A stretch of 64,000 nucleotides of DNA from an uncultured Rhizobiaceae group bacterium (GCA_937930635.1 CALHCF010000007.1:62001-126000), one strand, 5' to 3'. Positions 19,311 to 30,055 are shown, counted from the stretch's first letter. The notes: a model not told the origin generated them from the letters alone. Numbers and translations are program-made.

Positions 19311-19593
19311 TTTCTCTTTCCGTACGCATCTTGATTACATCAGCCGACCTTTTTCGATCCTGATTGCGCAGCCCTTTGAACTTCAGACCGACAAACATAA
19401 TCAAGGCAACGGTTGCTAAAGACATGGCAACCCACCCATAGCCCATAAATCCGAGGATCAGAGCAACCAGCACCCCAACAAAAACAACGCTGGTCCAAAA
19501 ATCATATTTCAGATCATCCTTGAGATCATCGTTGACCGCACGGGAATGTACTTTCTCTATAACGCTATCGAGGTAACTTCTGTCTTCGGGCAT
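19294..19593 (-). CDS. Unknown two-helix membrane protein after sufB
   Basis: It has 99 residues: a charged N-terminus (1-35), two hydrophobic helices (about 36-52 and 56-72), and a basic cytoplasmic tail. A GGAAAG Shine-Dalgarno lies before the ATG. It starts 21 bp after sufB and overlaps the next small gene. Likely part of the suf transcript. No family recognised. Confidence 0.7.
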   Translation of the reverse strand: MPEDRSYLDSVIEKVHSRAVNDDLKDDLKYDFWTSVVFVGVLVALILGFMGYGWVAMSLATVALIMFVGLKFKGLRNQDRKRSADVIKMRTERENENAE

Positions 19594-19614
19594 TCTTATT
19601 TCTTTCCAGCCTGG

Positions 19615-21156
19615 TCACCCGACGCTGCCTTCCAGTGAAATACCGATCAGCTTTTGTGCTTCTACGGCAAATTCCATTGGCAGTTCCTGGATCACCTCTT
19701 TGACGAACCCGTTTACAATCAGCGCAATGGCTTCTTCTTCAGGGATACCGCGCTGCAGGCAATAGAACAGCTGGTCGTCGGAAATCTTTGACGTGGTGGC
19801 CTCATGCTCCATCTGGGCGTCGGGGTTTTTCACTTCGATATAGGGCACGGTATGCGCGCCACACTGATCGCCGATCAGCAGCGAGTCGCACTGGGTGAAA
19901 TTGCGCGCTGTCTTCGCCTTGCGACCAACATTGACCTGCCCGCGATAGGTGTTTTGTGAACGCCCTGCCGAAATTCCTTTTGAGATGATGCGGCTCGTCG
20001 TGTTCTTACCAAGATGCAGCATCTTGGTACCGCTATCGACCTGCTGCATCCCGTTTGAAACAGCAATCGAATAGAACTCGCCACGCGACCCGTCGCCACG
20101 CAAAATACAGCTTGGGTATTTCCACGTTACCGCCGACCCGGTTTCAACCTGGGTCCAGGAAATCTTGGAGTTCTTGCCCCGGCAATCACCGCGTTTGGTG
20201 ACAAAATTATAGATACCGCCTTTGCCCTCCGCATCACCGGGATACCAGTTCTGGACAGTGGAATATTTAATCTCGGCATCATCCATCGCGATCAGTTCCA
20301 CCACAGCGGCGTGAAGCTGGTTTTCATCGCGTTGAGGCGCGGTGCAACCTTCCAGATAGGAAACGTAGGCACCTTCTTCAGCGATGATCAACGTGCGTTC
20401 GAACTGCCCCGTATTTTCCTCATTGATGCGGAAATAGGTCGACAATTCCATCGGGCAGCGCACGCCTTTGGGAATGTAGACGAAGGAACCGTCCGTAAAG
20501 ACTGCGCAGTTGAGTGTCGCGAAATAGTTGTCTGTCACGGGTACGACAGACGCCATATATTTCTTGACCAAATCAGGATATTCTTTGATCGCGTCGGAAA
20601 TCGAACAGAAAATCACACCGGCCTTGGCCAGTTCATCCTTGAACGTTGTCACCACCGAGACCGAGTCGAACACCGCATCCACGGCAACCCGGCCGGACTT
20701 GTAAATATTGTCACCAAGATCCTCTTCGCGCTCAGCATTTTTCTTTGCCAGCGCTTCCTGCGTTTTGGTAACACCCGACAAAGCCTCTTGCTCCCGCAAC
20801 GGAATACCAAGCTTCTCGTAGGTGCGCAGAAGTTCAGGATCGACCTCATCAAGTGATTTTGGTCCATCCTCAAAATTCTTGGGTGCGGCGTAGTAGTGAA
20901 TATCCTGATAGTCGATCTTGTCGTAGGACACCCGCGCCCAGTCTGGCTCGGTCATCGTTTTCCAGCGCTCAAATGCATCCAGACGCCATTGCAGCATCCA
21001 TTCCGGTTCATCCTTTTTGGCGGATATGAAACGGATTGTGTTTTCATCCAGTCCTTTGGGGGCTTTTTCAGACTCGATGTCCGTCGAAAACCCGTACTTA
21101 TACTGGTCGATATCCAGTGTTTTTACGGTATCGATGGTTTCTTGAACCGCTACCAT
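19615..21156 (-). CDS. sufB: Fe-S scaffold subunit SufB
   Basis: The 513-residue core of the SufBC2D scaffold where nascent clusters form. Typical motifs are [61 protein letters not shown] and the C-terminal [20 protein letters not shown]. The conserved Cys-containing [18 protein letters not shown] region is present. The start at 21156 has GGAGAT upstream; a longer in-frame start at 21228 would run into the 3' end of the preceding desulfurase and is rejected. The gene follows the NifS-like desulfurase by 31 bp. Confidence 0.97.
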   Translation of the reverse strand: MVAVQETIDTVKTLDIDQYKYGFSTDIESEKAPKGLDENTIRFISAKKDEPEWMLQWRLDAFERWKTMTEPDWARVSYDKIDYQDIHYYAAPKNFEDGPKSLDEVDPELLRTYEKLGIPLREQEALSGVTKTQEALAKKNAEREEDLGDNIYKSGRVAVDAVFDSVSVVTTFKDELAKAGVIFCSISDAIKEYPDLVKKYMASVVPVTDNYFATLNCAVFTDGSFVYIPKGVRCPMELSTYFRINEENTGQFERTLIIAEEGAYVSYLEGCTAPQRDENQLHAAVVELIAMDDAEIKYSTVQNWYPGDAEGKGGIYNFVTKRGDCRGKNSKISWTQVETGSAVTWKYPSCILRGDGSRGEFYSIAVSNGMQQVDSGTKMLHLGKNTTSRIISKGISAGRSQNTYRGQVNVGRKAKTARNFTQCDSLLIGDQCGAHTVPYIEVKNPDAQMEHEATTSKISDDQLFYCLQRGIPEEEAIALIVNGFVKEVIQELPMEFAVEAQKLIGISLEGSVG

Positions 21157-21187
21157 GGGTGATCTCCATACCTGTTTGTCGGCGCCA

Positions 21188-22390
21188 CTAAGCTGCGCCA
21201 GAAATTTTTTCGTCCTGCATTTCAGCAAGACGGCGTGTTATGCGCCCGAAGGCTGCAGTAAAGTTATCAACATCGGCGCGGCTGGAACTCCATCCAAAAC
21301 TTACCCGGACGGCCCCTCTCGCAACATTGTCGTTGACACCCATGGCCGCCAGCACATGGCTGTTGCCAACCTTGCCTGATGAGCAGGCTGACCCACTGGA
21401 CACCGCCACTCCATCAAGATCAAAAGCAATCAAAGCCGTCTCTGCCTTCAGTCCGTCGACGGAAAATAAAGTTGTATTGCCCACACGATCGACAGAGCCG
21501 CCAAATATCACAAGCCGGTCTGCCAAGCCGCTCTTTGCGCATATAGGGTGCAATTGCGCTTCAAGCGAGTCCCGAAGTGCAGCAATCTCGTTCATTTTTC
21601 CCAACTGGCCCATGGCTTCCTCTGCAGCCGCACCAAAACCGGCAATAGCAGCCACATTCTCAGTTCCGGCGCGTTGATTTTTTTCCTGCCCTCCGCCCAC
21701 AAGAACCGGGGGCAGATCAAGAATTGAATGCGCCTTGATCAAAGCACCCGCGCCTTGTGGGCCGCCAATCTTGTGAGCCGACAGAAGAACAAAATCGACG
21801 CCCAGTTCCGTTATATTGATGGGCAAACGCCCAGCGGCCTGCACGGCATCGCACAGGGTATAGCCGCCGCGAAACCGAACCTTTTGAGCAATCTCGGCGA
21901 CCGGCTGGATGATTCCGGTTTCACTGTTGGTCAACTGAACAGCCACATAAGGCGCACCAGCACTCTCGTCATGTTGATCCAAAAGAGCATCCAGGGCCGT
22001 CAAATCGACAATACCGTCGTTTCGCACGGGAATCATTGTCACGGCACTGGCTGGGAAACGCCCTCCGGCAAGAACACACGGATGCTCGGTTTCCGCGATA
22101 TACAAATGAGAAGCAGGGCGTGAAATTCCATCGCTTGAAATTTCAGGCGAGAGCGCAAGACAAGCCGCTTCGGTTGCACTGGCCGTAAAAATCACATTGT
22201 CAGCTTCTCCGCCGACCAAAGCCGCCACCTTCCCACGTGCAGATTCCACGAGCCGTCGCAAATCCCGGCCTTCGCCATGAACAGAGGACGCATTGCCGAA
22301 ACGCGCCAATGCATCCGTTATCGCCTCCCGTGCGACCGGACGCAGTGGAGCGCTGGCATTATGGTCCAGATAGGTGCGCGTTTTGCTCAT
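21188..22390 (-). CDS. NifS/IscS-like cysteine desulfurase (group I), first gene of the suf operon
   Basis: A 400-residue class V PLP enzyme. It starts [13 protein letters not shown], has K207 in [12 protein letters not shown] for PLP, and the catalytic Cys336 in [10 protein letters not shown] on the long flexible loop typical of group I (IscS/NifS) enzymes. It differs from SufS in the same operon. Rhizobial suf operons often begin with this gene, called sufS2 or nifS. ATG 22390 begins directly before the conserved core; an upstream start at 22420 adds ten residues. It is divergent from an alpha/beta hydrolase across 299 bp that hold a candidate Irr box. Confidence 0.94.
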   Translation of the reverse strand: MSKTRTYLDHNASAPLRPVAREAITDALARFGNASSVHGEGRDLRRLVESARGKVAALVGGEADNVIFTASATEAACLALSPEISSDGISRPASHLYIAETEHPCVLAGGRFPASAVTMIPVRNDGIVDLTALDALLDQHDESAGAPYVAVQLTNSETGIIQPVAEIAQKVRFRGGYTLCDAVQAAGRLPINITELGVDFVLLSAHKIGGPQGAGALIKAHSILDLPPVLVGGGQEKNQRAGTENVAAIAGFGAAAEEAMGQLGKMNEIAALRDSLEAQLHPICAKSGLADRLVIFGGSVDRVGNTTLFSVDGLKAETALIAFDLDGVAVSSGSACSSGKVGNSHVLAAMGVNDNVARGAVRVSFGWSSSRADVDNFTAAFGRITRRLAEMQDEKISGAA

Positions 22391-22689
22391 TAAACCGGCT
22401 CGCTCAGACAAAATCGCCATATGGTAAGATTCAACATGAGCGTTCGTTCCAATTTTCTTGAAATTTGGCGTGTGAATGTCCTATGTACGCTCACATATGA
22501 GCAAGATTCTGGTCGCCAGATTGGATCGACCTTCCACTTTTGAACAATTCTAAACTAGGTTATGAATTGCCCGCCGTTCCGTCAAGGTGGGTCACGCATT
22601 TTTCAGTCCCGTTGGCGAGGTAATGTCTGCCTTTTAAAACGGTGCCTGATCTGACCGGTAGCTTAACCAGGTTTCAGTAGGAGTTATGA
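22391..22689. other. Divergent promoter region between the suf operon and the hydrolase gene
   Basis: This 299-bp non-coding stretch must hold the promoters of the eleven-gene suf operon (leftward) and the hydrolase (rightward). It contains the ICE-like box described separately and an AGGAG ribosome site at 22679-22683 for the hydrolase. An Rrf2-type regulator (IscR/RirA), often found here in relatives, is absent. Confidence 0.6.
22538..22554. promoter_or_regulatory. Candidate Irr-binding ICE box upstream of the suf operon
   Basis: The 17 bases TTTTGAACAATTCTAAA match the palindromic ICE consensus TTTAGAA-N3-TTCTAAA at 13 of 14 arm positions. Irr is the haem-responsive Fur-family regulator of Rhizobiales, and published regulon reconstructions place suf operons under it. 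It lies about 150 bp upstream of the first suf gene. The match is seen directly; the regulator is inferred. Confidence 0.6.
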
Positions 22690-23373
22690 ATGCCCGAAGT
22701 TATTTTCGCCGGCCCCGAAGGCCGACTTGAAGGCCGCTATCAACCCTCGGAAGATAAAAACGCACCGATTGCAATTATTCTTCATCCCCATCCGCACCCG
22801 TCTTTTGGCGGCACGATGAATCACCCCATCGTCTACAAACTGTTTTATATGTTTCAGGAACGGGGCTTTACGACACTGCGCTTCAATTTTCGCGGTGTTG
22901 GTCGCAGCCAGGGCGAATTTGATCATGGTGCTGGCGAACTATCGGATGCTGCAGCCGCTCTGGATTGGATTCAATCACTCCATCCCGATTCAACAGGGTG
23001 CTGGGTCGCAGGCTTTTCTTTCGGTTCCTGGATCGGAATGCAGCTTTTGATGCGGCGGCCCGAAATCGAGGGCTATATGTCGATTGCGCCGCAACCCAAC
23101 ATCTATGACTTTGCCTTCCTGGCGCCCTGTCCTTCCTCTGGTCTCATCATTCATGGCGAAGAAGACAAGGTATCACGCCCCGAGCATGTCCAGACCCTTG
23201 TTGACAAGCTGCGGACCCAAAAAGGTATCACCACAACCCAGATTACGCTTCCGCAAGCCAATCACTTCTTTAGCGAGCATCAAGAAGAGCTGCTCGACGA
23301 ATGCCAGATCTATCTCGACAAGCGCCTTGGCCTGATCGAAGGCGGCATTGAGGAAACGATGCTCCTGCGTTGA
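22690..23373 (+). CDS. Alpha/beta hydrolase, dienelactone-hydrolase-like
   Basis: A 227-residue alpha/beta hydrolase conserved beside suf operons in this order. The nucleophile elbow is GFSFGS (S110). The acid is likely the Asp in HGEEDKVS, and the catalytic His lies in QANHFFSEH. HPHPHPSFGGTMNH near 32-45 forms the oxyanion-hole region and is typical of this family. The substrate is unknown. It has an AGGAG six bases before the ATG. Divergent from the NifS-like gene, so it may share Fe-responsive control. Confidence 0.88.
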   Translation: MPEVIFAGPEGRLEGRYQPSEDKNAPIAIILHPHPHPSFGGTMNHPIVYKLFYMFQERGFTTLRFNFRGVGRSQGEFDHGAGELSDAAAALDWIQSLHPDSTGCWVAGFSFGSWIGMQLLMRRPEIEGYMSIAPQPNIYDFAFLAPCPSSGLIIHGEEDKVSRPEHVQTLVDKLRTQKGITTTQITLPQANHFFSEHQEELLDECQIYLDKRLGLIEGGIEETMLLR

Positions 23374-23406
23374 TCAGTCTGCGCAATATTTGAATAAACA
23401 GCCATT

Positions 23407-24525
23407 TCAGGCTTTTGCTAAAACGCCACCGGTCACAGGTTCGCGGCACCCTGTGGTTCCGGGAAATGTGAGCGGCATGCCATCCTGGCTCAGAAGAGCA
23501 AGATAGGCGAACGCCTGGGCTTCAAGCATATCGCCCTGCAGACCCACATCTTCTGCCACAAGCACCTTGCCGCCAAGAGTGTCCGCAGCATGTTTCAGCT
23601 CATTCATAATCACCGTGTTTTGGCGCCCGCCGCCACAAATGATCCAAAGCCGCGGAGGCTTCGGCAGATGGTCGCAGGCACGCATTATTGAGATCGCCGT
23701 GACGTGAGCCAGTGTCCGGGCACCATCGGAGAGTTCGGCCTCACCGGCTGCCAAAGGCGCAAAGTCACCCCGGTCAAGTGACTTTGGAAGAGGAGATTCG
23801 AAATAGGGAGAAGCGAGATAGCGCTGAGCAATCGACGAGATAACGACGCCTTCAGAGGCAACCCGCCCGCCCTGATCCATGGGAACACCAGCTTGCGTCA
23901 CCATCCACTGATCAATCAGCGCGTTACCAGGCCCCGTGTCAAAGGCAATCAGTTCATCGTCTTTGCCGACACAGGTGATATTGGAGATCCCGCCTATGTT
24001 GACGAACGCGACTGGCCTCGCCTCATGGCCGATCTCATGAACGGAGGCAGCTAACGCCTGATGAAAGACCGGAACGAGCGGTGCGCCCTGTCCACCTGCT
24101 TGCATATCCGCAGCGCGCATATCGTAGATCACATCAATACCAGTAGCAGCAGCCAGGGCGTCGCCATCGCCCAACTGCACGGTTAACCCGTCTTCAGGTC
24201 TGTGCAACACGGTCTGCCCATGAAAACCAATCGCGGAAATGCCCCTTCGATCAAGTTTTCCAGTCTCAATAAACCGATTGACGGCGTCTGCATGCAGATT
24301 GGTAATCAGTGCTTCAAGTTCAGCCAATGACCCCGGCCGGTCCTCGCGGTTTTCAATGCTCTGCGCATCCAACAACCCTTTTTCGATTGCCCGCCGCACC
24401 GCAGGGGAATAGTCAACCGCCATGCTGGGGCCAAAGCCGATATCGCCACCATCATCCAAAGTCAGCAATGCCACATCGATCCCGTCCATCGATGTGCCGC
24501 TCATCAGGCCAATTGCCGTTTTCAT
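23407..24525 (-). CDS. anmK: Anhydro-N-acetylmuramic acid kinase AnmK
   Basis: Recycles 1,6-anhydro-MurNAc from cell-wall turnover to MurNAc-6-phosphate. It has 372 residues from the Met at 24525, which is followed directly by the ATP-binding [23 protein letters not shown] and [12 protein letters not shown] are the other sugar-kinase-like motifs, and the C-terminal ICGGGRQN is present. An upstream in-frame start at 24558 would precede the conserved start by 11 residues and is not needed. Divergent from tyrS over 121 bp. Confidence 0.95.
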   Translation of the reverse strand: MKTAIGLMSGTSMDGIDVALLTLDDGGDIGFGPSMAVDYSPAVRRAIEKGLLDAQSIENREDRPGSLAELEALITNLHADAVNRFIETGKLDRRGISAIGFHGQTVLHRPEDGLTVQLGDGDALAAATGIDVIYDMRAADMQAGGQGAPLVPVFHQALAASVHEIGHEARPVAFVNIGGISNITCVGKDDELIAFDTGPGNALIDQWMVTQAGVPMDQGGRVASEGVVISSIAQRYLASPYFESPLPKSLDRGDFAPLAAGEAELSDGARTLAHVTAISIMRACDHLPKPPRLWIICGGGRQNTVIMNELKHAADTLGGKVLVAEDVGLQGDMLEAQAFAYLALLSQDGMPLTFPGTTGCREPVTGGVLAKA

Positions 24526-24646
24526 GAGACACGACACGACGAAAAAATTTCTTCGCACTCAGGGCGTGATATCCGCAGCCAGAGTGTGCTACAGGCTCGC
24601 GCAACGGCGTGACGGAATCCCCGCACAGAACTGGCAAGATCGACCC

Positions 24647-25900
24647 ATGACTGCATTTAAATCCGACTTTCTTCGCACCCTTAGCGAACGTGGTTTTATA
24701 CACCAGATTTCCGACGAGTCTGGTCTCGATGATCTGTTGTCCAAGGAAACCGTAACGGCTTATATCGGCTTTGATGCAACGGCCAAAAGCCTGCATGTGG
24801 GAAGCATGACACAAATCATGCTGCTTTACTGGTTTCAGCAAACAGGACACCGCCCTATCGTTTTGATGGGTGGCGGCACCTCAATGGTTGGCGATCCCTC
24901 CGGCAAGGATGAGGCCCGCCAGCTGATGACACAGGACTTTATCGAAGCCAACAAGCTGTCAATAAAGTCCTGTTTCTCGTCATTGTTGAATTTTGGCGAC
25001 GGTCCCCTTGATGCCATTATGGCAGACAATGCAGATTGGCTCCTCAAGCTGAACTATGTTGAATTTCTGCGCGACTACGGCAAGCATCTGTCGGTCAACG
25101 CCATGCTTGCACGCGACTCGGTAAAGACCCGTCTCGACCGGGAACAGCACCTGTCGTTTCTTGAGTTCAACTACATGTGCCTCCAGGCCTATGACTATGT
25201 TGAACTGAACCGCCGCTACGATTGCCGCCTGCAGATGGGCGGCTCGGATCAGTGGGGCAACATTGTCTCTGGTGTCGATCTGGGCCGGCGTGCAGGCGCG
25301 AACCAGCTCTTTGCACTTACCACCCCTCTTTTAGCCACCGCCTCAGGCGCGAAGATGGGCAAGAGCGCAGAAGGTGCTGTCTGGCTTAACCCGGATATGC
25401 TGCCGGTTTTTGAGTTCTGGCAATACTGGAGAAATACTGAAGATGCCGATGTTGGTCGCTTCCTGAAATTGTTTACAACGCTTCCCATGGATGAAATTTC
25501 CAGGCTGGAAAGGCTGGAAGGTGCAGAACTCAACGACGCAAAGAAGGTCCTGGCGACAGAAGCAACAAGCCTGATTCATGGTCGTGAGGCAGCCGAACAA
25601 GCTGCTGAAACGGCACATAAGACGTTTGAGCAGGGTCAGACAGCAACGGATCTGCCCTCGGTTTCAGTTCCCCGTGAAGAACTGGATGCAGGAATGGGAC
25701 TTCTTTCGCTGATGGTAACCGCAGGTCTGGCGAAGTCCAACGGCGAAGCGCGACGCAGCATCCAGGGAGGAGCGATCAGGGTCAACGACAATCAGATTAC
25801 CGACCCGGCAACGAGCCTCGACAGCACATTATTAAATGCCGACGGCGTGTTGAAACTCTCTATGGGCAAGAAAAAGCACATTCTTATCCGGCCGCAATAG
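24647..25900 (+). CDS. tyrS: Tyrosyl-tRNA synthetase
   Basis: Class I synthetase charging tRNA-Tyr. It has 417 residues from the ATG at 24647. The HIGH-like motif is HVGSMTQ, the tyrosine pocket includes [11 protein letters not shown], and the KMSKS-like motif is KMGKS. An S4 RNA-binding domain ends the protein. The frame is open far upstream of this ATG, into anmK, but the [16 protein letters not shown] start matches the family. Confidence 0.97.
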   Translation: MTAFKSDFLRTLSERGFIHQISDESGLDDLLSKETVTAYIGFDATAKSLHVGSMTQIMLLYWFQQTGHRPIVLMGGGTSMVGDPSGKDEARQLMTQDFIEANKLSIKSCFSSLLNFGDGPLDAIMADNADWLLKLNYVEFLRDYGKHLSVNAMLARDSVKTRLDREQHLSFLEFNYMCLQAYDYVELNRRYDCRLQMGGSDQWGNIVSGVDLGRRAGANQLFALTTPLLATASGAKMGKSAEGAVWLNPDMLPVFEFWQYWRNTEDADVGRFLKLFTTLPMDEISRLERLEGAELNDAKKVLATEATSLIHGREAAEQAAETAHKTFEQGQTATDLPSVSVPREELDAGMGLLSLMVTAGLAKSNGEARRSIQGGAIRVNDNQITDPATSLDSTLLNADGVLKLSMGKKKHILIRPQ

Positions 25901-25943
25901 TTCGCTCCGGCGAGAATAGTCCGCCTTTCCCCCACGCTTCCCG

Positions 25944-28900
25944 TCAGAACTTGAACAGCTGACGGAAAACACCCGGGGCGATGACAGAAAGAGGGTTCAC
26001 GCTGATTTGCGGATTGTCATAACGCCCTCTGAGGCGGAATGTGATGCCCAACAGGCCGTTCACCTTACCTTTGCCAAAGGCCAATCCAAGAATCGGTATT
26101 TTAGAAACAAGACGGTTGAGAGTTTTTGCTGGCAGATAGGTACCGCGAATATTGATTCTGTTGTTGCGGTCGTAGACGGTTCCATCAAACGCAGCGCTCG
26201 CATCACCGCCCGAGAGGCGGCCTTTCTTGAGCAGCAGAAACCCTCTGCCCTTTTCAATGCGAGCCAAAAGATTTTGTACCTTCACTTTGCCCGGATCGAC
26301 AGGCGGTAGTTTGGCGTTCAGTCGGCGGCCGTCGATATCAAGAGGTTGGCTCGGCGGCCTCAGCAGTTTTGCCAGCCTCGGCTCGCCAATCAGGGTGAAA
26401 TTGTAGGCTTCAATATCCCCGCGAAACACCTGCGATTTATCGCGAACCAGGTTGGCTTCGAGCTGCCCGCCTCGCATCTTGCTGTAGAAATCCAGAAATC
26501 TCAGAGTTGAACCCGCATTGGCTGTCGACATCTTTGTCTGCATACCACCAGATGTCGGGGTCAGCACAAAGGCTGTTGCAGCGTTGCCAGGCGCCTTTGC
26601 CCTCAGGGATGCGCGGCTGATGCGACTGCCCTGCAACACAAAATCCACCGATACGGCGGACAGACTCTGCCCGCCAAAACCCACAAGTTTTGCAATTTTC
26701 CCGGTAACCTTCACTGTCTTGCCCTTGCCCGCCTGCGCCACTTCATTGTTGAGCAATGAGCGAATTATCGCCCGACCATCGTAAGAGCGCGCATTGATGG
26801 CAACATTGTATCCACCCTTCACACGGGAAGTTTTGACATCAAAATCGTCAAGTTTGTTGAGCACGACATCCCGCAGATCCGCCTTGACCAGACCAGCCTT
26901 GTCGAAACTCAAATTTCCTTTCGCTTTGAACCTTTTACCATTGAGAGACAGGCGCTTGAGAGAGATCTTGTCCTTGGATCGCTCAAGGACAAAACTTGCG
27001 GTCGCGCCAATTCCCTTTCCTTTGGACCAGTTCACCCACGGCAGGCTCAAAACAGCCTTGCGCATGTCAACATCAACCTGCTGAACACCGTCCTTTGTTG
27101 TGGTAACGGCAACCTCGACCGGGCCGGTTAGATAGGGCGACGAGTCAAACCCCATTTTCTTTCGCGCCTTGGCATCAAGCGTCATGGTGAAAGAACGCTG
27201 GCCTTTCGATTTGTTGGCACCGAAATGCTCGACCATCGCAAGCTTGGCCTTAACACCATCGACCGTGGCAACGCCGTCAATCTTAGCAATTCCGGGTTTT
27301 GCCTTGATACTCACATCGGCATTTCTGACATCACGACCAAGAAATGGTGACGTCGACGTAACCTTGGCCAGTTTGATAGAGGCACTCCAGTCGACCTTGC
27401 TTGAATCGGCTTCCCGGCCAAGATTGAAGTTTGTCTTGATGTCAGCGGCGACTGTTCCTTTCAGGCTTTTCGGCTTAAGGCCAAGCGTGTGGCTGAAGCT
27501 AAGCGGCTTTAGCTGGCCCAGATAAGCCATCGACGAGGCGTCGCCCTTTGCCGAAAGGGTAAGTTCTGTCGGTATTCTCTTCTTGTAAAAATCGCCGACC
27601 TTCACCCGCCCCCGGGCCACATTGACCCTTCCAAATTTCCCAAGGTCAAGATGCCCTTTATCCAGCACAACATCCGTCTCCATCCCCTCGACATTCACAA
27701 CACCGACAGCCGAAGAAACGGGGGGCAATTCACCCAGGGTCTTGATGCTGACTCCGCTAACAGGAATGCGCATCGTCAGATTTTCAGGGGCGAAAGGGAT
27801 CCATTCAACCATATATTGCGGCGGCAAATCGACGTTGATGGACCCATCAATGATCTTTCCGCCGCGAAGCCCTTCCTGCATCCAGCTGTGAAGCCGTGGC
27901 GCAATAATGGGAGGCCATAACTGTTTGAAGTCTCCCATCGCCATGCCAGCGATGTTGAGGTCAAATTTGAAATGAGGATACACATCGTTGAGATCGGCGC
28001 TTGCAGTCCCCTGCAAATCGCCATCAGGTGTCTTCAACAACACCTTGTTTGCAAGGAGTGTTCGCGCTTGAGGGTCAATTTTACCTGCAATCTGCAAGGC
28101 ACCGCGTCCGGGAGCGTCATCTTCTGACAATCCGTAAGCTTCGACATTGTTGGCAAGCAACTCGAACAGCGGTTGTGAATCCTCCCCTTCCTCTGACGAT
28201 ACGGGATAGCGGATACCACCCAGCAAAACGGCGCTGGACTTCGCAAATTTCACCGGAGAGCGCTCAAGCTCTATCTGATTTTTGGAAGGCAGAAACCGCA
28301 GGTTCAGATCAGCTCCGGTAAGCCGAGTCGAATATCTTTGACCAATGGCAAGCTCACCTTCTGCCAAACGCATATTCACGACAGCCTGTTGTGGAGCGCC
28401 CGAGGGCGAATAAGGAATAAGCGCAGAAATCTTGACCGGACTGTCAACATCGACAAAACGAGCACCGGTATCCTGCCGATGAAGCAGATCCCGCATATCA
28501 AGACCGGAAACATCAAGTTTCAGATGGTCACCGCCGCCCTTTGCTTTTTGCCAACTGCCTTGAACGGCCCAGCGGCTGTGCTGTGTATCCAGCTCTCCGC
28601 GAAAGGTCAGTCCATCTTGAAGACTGGCGTCCCGTTCAACGACAAAATCAATCAGCTTCCCTGTTGGGGATCGCAGGCCCAGCGCCTCAAACCCGATAAG
28701 CTTTGCATCGCTCATGCGGATATATCGCAGACCGGCATTTTCCACCGACTGTGCCATCCCCCGCAAAAACGTTCCCAGTGCGCGAAACTTTCCGTTAAAA
28801 TCAATCGTCCTGCTCCATTGAGCGGGTTGTGAACCATCCGTTCTTGTCAGGCTCTCCGGCAAAAATGGTGCAAGTGCCAGGCTGGCCCCGCGAAAGCTCA

Positions 28901-29348
28901 TGCTTTGGGCAACAACTTCACCCCGCATCAGCGGAAGCGCCTTCACATTGATGGCAACAGCCTCCGCCACCCCCAGATTGATTTTTCCGGCCTCAAGAAT
29001 ATTCACATCACGAACATCAAAGGCCAGCAAACCGCGTTCGCCAAAGGCAATACGCGTTTCGCCTATGCGCGCTTCGCGCCCGACCCCAAGAAGGGCGGTG
29101 ATCTCAGACTCCATCTGAGCGCGCAACTGCTCATTGGGCACAGGCCCTTTCGACAGTATGAAAAACAGGACTGCAATCGATACAACTGCCATAACCGCGA
29201 GCACCGCAACTGCGCGCACCAAAAGACCAGCGACCTTTGACAGGCGCGATCGGGAACCGGCACGTTTGGGAAACCGGCCACGCAGTCCAGTGCCCGGTGA
29301 TACGTCATCGGGATCAGGCAGCGCTGAATTTTGGCGTTCTGACATCAT
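25944..29348 (-). CDS. AsmA-like envelope protein (DUF3971 / YhdP-type)
   Basis: A very long (1134-residue) protein with a basic N-terminus, one membrane helix (about 39-62) and a huge periplasmic part rich in repeated beta strands. The DUF3971 region and an AsmA-type C-terminus (GLLGITFRLRGRYDNPQISVNPLSVIAPGVFRQLF) are recognisable. Proteins of this class are thought to form hydrophobic grooves that carry phospholipids between the inner and outer membranes. The double Met start leaves 3 bp of uncertainty. Convergent with tyrS and divergent from bcp. Confidence 0.85.
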   Translation of the reverse strand: MMSERQNSALPDPDDVSPGTGLRGRFPKRAGSRSRLSKVAGLLVRAVAVLAVMAVVSIAVLFFILSKGPVPNEQLRAQMESEITALLGVGREARIGETRIAFGERGLLAFDVRDVNILEAGKINLGVAEAVAINVKALPLMRGEVVAQSMSFRGASLALAPFLPESLTRTDGSQPAQWSRTIDFNGKFRALGTFLRGMAQSVENAGLRYIRMSDAKLIGFEALGLRSPTGKLIDFVVERDASLQDGLTFRGELDTQHSRWAVQGSWQKAKGGGDHLKLDVSGLDMRDLLHRQDTGARFVDVDSPVKISALIPYSPSGAPQQAVVNMRLAEGELAIGQRYSTRLTGADLNLRFLPSKNQIELERSPVKFAKSSAVLLGGIRYPVSSEEGEDSQPLFELLANNVEAYGLSEDDAPGRGALQIAGKIDPQARTLLANKVLLKTPDGDLQGTASADLNDVYPHFKFDLNIAGMAMGDFKQLWPPIIAPRLHSWMQEGLRGGKIIDGSINVDLPPQYMVEWIPFAPENLTMRIPVSGVSIKTLGELPPVSSAVGVVNVEGMETDVVLDKGHLDLGKFGRVNVARGRVKVGDFYKKRIPTELTLSAKGDASSMAYLGQLKPLSFSHTLGLKPKSLKGTVAADIKTNFNLGREADSSKVDWSASIKLAKVTSTSPFLGRDVRNADVSIKAKPGIAKIDGVATVDGVKAKLAMVEHFGANKSKGQRSFTMTLDAKARKKMGFDSSPYLTGPVEVAVTTTKDGVQQVDVDMRKAVLSLPWVNWSKGKGIGATASFVLERSKDKISLKRLSLNGKRFKAKGNLSFDKAGLVKADLRDVVLNKLDDFDVKTSRVKGGYNVAINARSYDGRAIIRSLLNNEVAQAGKGKTVKVTGKIAKLVGFGGQSLSAVSVDFVLQGSRISRASLRAKAPGNAATAFVLTPTSGGMQTKMSTANAGSTLRFLDFYSKMRGGQLEANLVRDKSQVFRGDIEAYNFTLIGEPRLAKLLRPPSQPLDIDGRRLNAKLPPVDPGKVKVQNLLARIEKGRGFLLLKKGRLSGGDASAAFDGTVYDRNNRINIRGTYLPAKTLNRLVSKIPILGLAFGKGKVNGLLGITFRLRGRYDNPQISVNPLSVIAPGVFRQLFKF

Positions 29349-29565
29349 TTCTATGTTGTGTTGTCACCCCAACGACCCCCCGCGAATCGAATCCCGGTTG
29401 ATGGTCGTCAACGTTTCCTTGTGCCCCTAAAAACGAAAAGACGAAAGTGTCTGTATCTGTGTTTTGTCAGCCAAACTTTAAGACGTGACCGAATGACAGC
29501 TTGACTACGCGCAAACTGTGGTAACATTTGGGACCTTAACTTTCCTTTTTCTGCGACACGCCCAG

Positions 29566-30027
29566 ATGCCAGACACCGGTGACCAAGCCCCGTCCTTCTC
29601 GCTTCCAGCCAACAATGGCGCAACCTTTTCCATGCCAAATGGCAAGCCGATGGTTCTGTATTTTTATCCAAAGGATGACACACCCGGCTGCACGACCGAG
29701 GCGGTCGACTTCACAAGCCTTAAACCTCAGTTCACCGCTCTGGATGTTGAGATAGCCGGCCTGTCTCCTGATCCGGCAAAGAAGCACGACAAGTTCATAC
29801 AAAAGCATGGTCTCGGCATCACGCTAATTGCTGATGAAGGCAAAGAAGTTCTTCAGTCCTATGGCGTCTGGGTTGAAAAAAGCATGTACGGCAAGACCTA
29901 TATGGGGGTTGAGCGCACAACATTCCTGATTGACGAGAAGGGTGCGATTATCCAGGTCTGGCGCAAGGTGAAAGCCAAGGGCCACGCCCAGGCTGTTCTT
30001 GAGGCTGCACAACAGCATTTGAGTTGA
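29566..30027 (+). CDS. bcp: Thioredoxin-dependent peroxiredoxin, BCP/PrxQ family, 1-Cys type
   Basis: A 153-residue peroxiredoxin that reduces peroxides. The peroxidatic Cys42 sits in PGCTTEAVDF. The usual resolving Cys five residues later is Val47, so this is a 1-Cys or atypical member. Start at 29566 precedes the PDTGDQAPSF family start; the frame is open upstream to 29518 but that leader is not conserved in type. Followed 28 bp later by a DUF455 gene. Confidence 0.93.
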   Translation: MPDTGDQAPSFSLPANNGATFSMPNGKPMVLYFYPKDDTPGCTTEAVDFTSLKPQFTALDVEIAGLSPDPAKKHDKFIQKHGLGITLIADEGKEVLQSYGVWVEKSMYGKTYMGVERTTFLIDEKGAIIQVWRKVKAKGHAQAVLEAAQQHLS

Positions 30028-30055
30028 TCCCAACACTCACCCGACGCCACCAAAC

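Noticed and set aside
29385..29400. Short stretch resembling a tRNA T-arm (GAATCGAATCCC)
   Set aside because: No matching acceptor stem, anticodon arm or CCA context around it.
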